From assembly GCA_965153455.1 (NCBI GenBank), contig OZ234499.1, forward strand, positions 17,790,271 to 17,854,270: a DNA stretch of 64,000 nt, in the 5' to 3' direction. Origin of the DNA: Sphagnum compactum. Taxonomy: Eukaryota > Bryophyta > Sphagnopsida > Sphagnales. The stretch's first letter is position 1. Each line of letters begins with the position of its first letter. Below are positions 60,301 to 64,000 of this stretch, piece by piece. The position numbers and the translations under genes were made by a program. Under the pieces are notes generated by a model. That model ran no database searches, was not told the DNA's origin, and was given only the letters and a program-made list of their open reading frames with translations.

Positions 60301-61319
60301 AGAGTTCATACACAAGAAATATGAAAATAATGAAAAATCAAAATGTTTTTCGTCATTTCAAAGAAAAATTGTGAATCATCTTTTGGAAAAGACATCATGT
60401 GGAACTAAAATTGTTCAAGGCCATGCACGATAAAGTCCTACATGTTGGTAAAACCGATTGTAAGAATTGCATGAAAAGAATGAACTTTCAATTCATGCAT
60501 TACAATTACAAGAATGATGATGGGCTACAAATAAACAAAAAGGTTGGAGACATAATAAATGATTCAAAGCAATTTAAGATTCAATATACTCAAAATAATT
60601 GAAGATAAGTAGAACAAAATCAACATAAAAAATACAAAGGAAGACAATGAAAAAGGGATGGAAACAGAAACAAAAATATTAATTTTTGTGTAACCAATGT
60701 TTATTACTTGACATGTGTTTGCAAGTCTAGTGCATTAAATTAATTTTGAAAATGTGTGTTGTATTTGTGACACACCCTTTTTAATATATCAATATAAAAT
60801 TTAGATAAATTTGAAAATAATTCAATGAGTATAAAATACTTTTCAACAAATTTTTAATCTTGTAACTAATGCTAGTCAACATAGTGAAACAAATGTGAAA
60901 ACACAATATTTTACAATCAATCAAAACTTTCACAAATTATCTAAATGTTGTTAATAGTTCCTTTACCGAATTTGGACCCAAAACTGGAAGCACATCAAGG
61001 ATCCAAAGTTGTAGAACAATGGCACAATTGTGTTTTTAAGATGATGGCATGCACACCAACACATATGCAATGTTGATGAAACTTTCATCCATGAAATTTG
61101 AATGATAACGAACATTGGGTAAGGATAGTAGATAAGATTTATCATTTTTGAAAATACCATGAATAATGAGAGACCTTTGGTTATTATTTGGTTATTTATC
61201 TAATTAGGTTTGATATGTATGAATGAGGATAATGAAATATTCATTAAAATTTCAAAATGACTTAGTGCTATTTTAAGCAAATCAATAAATTTCATAATTT
61301 ATAATCTAATTATATTTTC
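60301..61319. other. AT-rich spacer, no gene seen
   Basis: A 67-codon open frame (60399-60602, plus) has no recognised similarity. The rest is AT-rich without pattern. Confidence 0.5.
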
Positions 61320-61945
61320 GATTTTTTTGGGTAGCTTATTAGCAAGTGTGGATTGATATTAGATATTTCATTTAAACTACCCATTATTCCCAGCACTTGT
61401 ATAATAATTTTCTATTTTGATAAGAAGATGGGGGGAAATGACCAAAACATATTATTTTAAAGCCAAATTTCAAAAGAAAATAATTCTATCATAAGTATTT
61501 CATTTTAAATTATTTTTCTCAAGATTTATATAATAAGTATAATGATAATATATTATTTCAGTGAAAAGAGTGGAAAAAATGAATTAGATATATAATAAGA
61601 CATGGAAAATTCAACCAAAATTTGTAGGAAAACAATGGTATGATAAACATTTCATTTAAATATTATTATTATCATATAGTTATTTGAATGAGAATATATT
61701 TATCTTGATAGGAAAAGGGAAAAATGTTGAATGAAATAGATTATAGGACCTTTTAATTTCAACCACAATTTAATAGAAAATAATTCCAACATAAATATTC
61801 CATTGAAAACCATTTTTTCCAAGACATTTATAGTAATTTTGATGATAATATATTTATTTTGATTAGAAGAGGAAAAAAAATGAACAATTTAAAAAAAAAT
61901 ACGTCAAAATTTCAACAATTTTTTAATAGAATGTAAAATTGTACT
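61320..61945. repeat. ~148-bp degenerate tandem repeat, about 4 copies
   Basis: The segment AGAAAATAATTCTATCATAA, GTATTTCATTTTAAAT, CAAGATTTATA, TTGATGATAATATATTTATT, TTGATAAGAAGAGGG recurs with anchors near 61467, 61614, 61762 and 61910 (spacings about 147-148). The period is regular although identity is low. Confidence 0.75.
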
Positions 61946-62470
61946 AATTATTTCAACCACCTAACCCCTTTCCCCTATACCCACCTACATGGACATCAAA
62001 AGACAAAATATAATTTTCAGATGTAAAATAAATAATGATGGAATATTGGGAATCATATGGGAACATAAGGGGAAGGAAGAAAGGAGAACGAGGATATGCA
62101 GATGTAATTGACAATATAGATGAAATAGGATTTCAAATAAATGTAAAAATTTAAGACATTGATGACATTAATTTTAACAAATAAAAATATATAATGGTTG
62201 AAGAAAAAATTAACAATTCATTTATATTTATCATTATAACTTATGATTTTAATTCTAAATATAATTTGATTTAATGTACTCCCAATGGAACGAGGGTTAA
62301 CAAGCTTTTGGATGATCAACCCAAAATAAAGTGTACTTGCTTGTTGGGTTACTTTGTTATTCTTCCCCTTTTCTTTTCCTCCCTTTCTCAACAAACTTAC
62401 CATTATGGCAAAAGCTTAAGTAACGCATTTGAAATCCCTTTGTTAACGAGTACTTGCAGCATACGTGTTA
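61946..62470. other. AT-rich spacer, no gene seen
   Basis: No coding pattern or repeat recognised apart from short poly-A and (AT)-rich patches. Confidence 0.5.
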
Positions 62471-63905
62471 AAAAGACAACACAAAAGATCAAGTCACACA
62501 CATTTCAAGTCCATCGTTTTCATGTTAATGCATTGTTGCGTAAACATTAAAAAAATCGCAAAGCATGGCTGTCATTTTCACCGTGTGTACTCAGAGGATA
62601 TCTTATAACCATGAAAGCTCCTCCTTTGCTTTGCCTTATGTGGTGGGCCTCTTCTTATCAGAATGCCATCTCCGTAAGGCTTCACCTAACACATACAAGA
62701 CTAAGTCATACTGCGTTTCAAATCCTTCATTGCGATGACTATATGCACCCATGTTAAAAAAACCATAGAAGACAGATGTCGCACATTTGAAGCCCAACAT
62801 TTTGATGTGAATGTGAATGAATGAGGTAGCTAGCGTTCACATTACAAAGCCCATTTCATACAAAGATTACGTCGCACATGAAAAACACACCATTTGATGG
62901 GTATTCTGATAACCGTTGAAACCCATACCAAGATTAGGTCACACATTAAAAACCCATCATTTGATGGGTGTTCTGATAACCGTTAAAACCCATACCAAAA
63001 TTAGGTCACACAATAAAAACCCATTGTTTGATGGGTGTTCTGATAACCGTTGAAACGGATACCAAGATTAGGTCACACATTAAAAACCCATCATTTGATG
63101 GGGCTTCTGATAACCGTTAAAACCCATACCAAGATTAGGTCACACATAAAAACCATCATTTGATGGGTGTTCTGATAATCGTTTAAACCCATACCAAGAT
63201 TAGGTCACACATTACAAACCCATCATTTGATGGGTATTCTGATAACCGTTAAAACCCGTACCAAGATTAGGTCACACATTAAAAACCCATCATTTGACGG
63301 GTATTCTGATAACCGTTGAAACCCATACCAAGATTAGGTCACACATTAAAAACCCATCATTTGATGGGTGTTCTGATAACCATTAAAACCCGTATCAAGA
63401 TTAGGTCGCACGTTAAAAACCCATCATTTGATGGGTATTCTGATAACCGTTGAAACCCATACCAAGATTAGGTCACACATTAAAAACCCATCATTTGATG
63501 GGTATTCTGATAACCATTGAAACCCATACCAAGATTAGGTCACACATTAAAAACCCATCATTTGATGGGTATTCTGATAACCGTTAAAACTCATACAAAG
63601 ATTAGATTAAACATTAAAGACCTGTCATTTGATGGGTATTCCAATAACCACTGAAACCCATACAAAGATTAGGTCACACACTAAAAACCCATCATTTGAC
63701 GGTGCTTCTGATAACCGTGAAAACCCATACAAAGATTAGGTCACACGCTAAGAACCCATCATTTGACGGGTATTCCGATAACCATTAAAACCCATACAAA
63801 GATTAGGTCACACATCATAATCATTTGACGGGTATTCTGATAACCGTCTAAAACCCATAACAAAAGATTAGGTCACACATTTGAGATCCATCATTTTTGC
63901 ATGTG
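62471..63905. repeat. 67-bp satellite, about 15-16 regular units with degenerate left edge
   Basis: Unit: GATTAGGTCACACATTAAAA, ACCCATCATTTGATGGGTAT, TCTGATAACCGTTAAAACCC, ATACCAA. The TTAGG word sits at 62934, 63001, 63068, 63135, 63200, 63267, 63334, 63401, 63468, 63535, 63602 (mutated), 63669, 63736, 63803 and 63869; nearly every step is exactly 67. Each unit holds the palindrome ACCCATCA-TT-TGATGGGT. To the left, more diverged relatives appear near 62488, 62699 and 62771 with irregular spacing. No open frame crosses the array. Confidence 0.95.
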
Positions 63906-64000
63906 TGTTCCAAAGCCATACAAAGATGAGGTCTGAGGCATTTGGATGTAAAAACCACATTTGGATGAGATGAAATACCCACGTACAATGTATACAAAAT

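Noticed and set aside
62471-63905. CRISPR array
   Set aside because: Units are continuous 67-bp tandem copies without unique spacers, and the context is a plant nuclear genome.

Overview
The window reads as nuclear DNA of a land plant. The evidence is a plant-type SIN3 co-repressor, an intronless endomembrane sugar-phosphate/nucleotide-sugar translocator of a plant-specific group, a 60S acidic ribosomal protein P1 gene, CCCTAAA telomere-type repeats and AAACCCTAA teloboxes, and a Ty1/copia element primed by initiator tRNA-Met. Long GA/CT-rich leaders and large AT-rich, repeat-eroded spacers would suit a seed-free plant, but I cannot name the lineage.

Layout. 1-2456 (minus): 5' part of a SIN3-like gene, one open frame of 818 codons running off the left edge, with a GA/CT-rich leader up to about 3620. 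3760-7150: minisatellites (about 42 bp, 54 bp, 87 bp periods). 7150-15350: AT-rich spacer with a decayed repeat family, a 48-bp telobox-bearing tandem array and a 101-bp palindrome. 15360-18730: a GC-richer, transcript-like locus with no recognisable protein. 18730-32570: AT-rich spacer broken by a hairpin-rich GC island (20600-21460) and a repeat-flanked segment (29725-31540). 32570-34929: a 157-bp tandem repeat directly upstream of the translocator gene (33847-34929, plus). 37058-39657: degenerate telobox repeats split by a clean 386-bp MITE, then the four-exon P1 gene (plus). 41447-41857 (minus): a small VOC/glyoxalase-fold protein whose upstream DNA is duplicated. 44401-47617: a broken CLC chloride channel/antiporter gene whose 5' half lies on the minus strand and whose middle lies on the plus strand, best explained by a local inversion. 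47930-51200: short tandem repeats. 51207-58014: a dead Ty1/copia retrotransposon (minus). 58860-60300: a PIF/Harbinger-like transposase relic (minus). 61320-63905: tandem repeats, ending in a very regular 67-bp satellite with a palindrome in every unit.

The intact genes are unrelated housekeeping genes (chromatin co-repression, endomembrane transport, translation, and a small VOC protein of unknown substrate). They do not form a pathway. The most notable material is regulatory or repetitive: tandem elements placed just upstream of the translocator and P1 genes share GACGGT and GATC-rich words, and teloboxes recur near putative transcript starts. I found no tRNA or rRNA gene and no CRISPR array.
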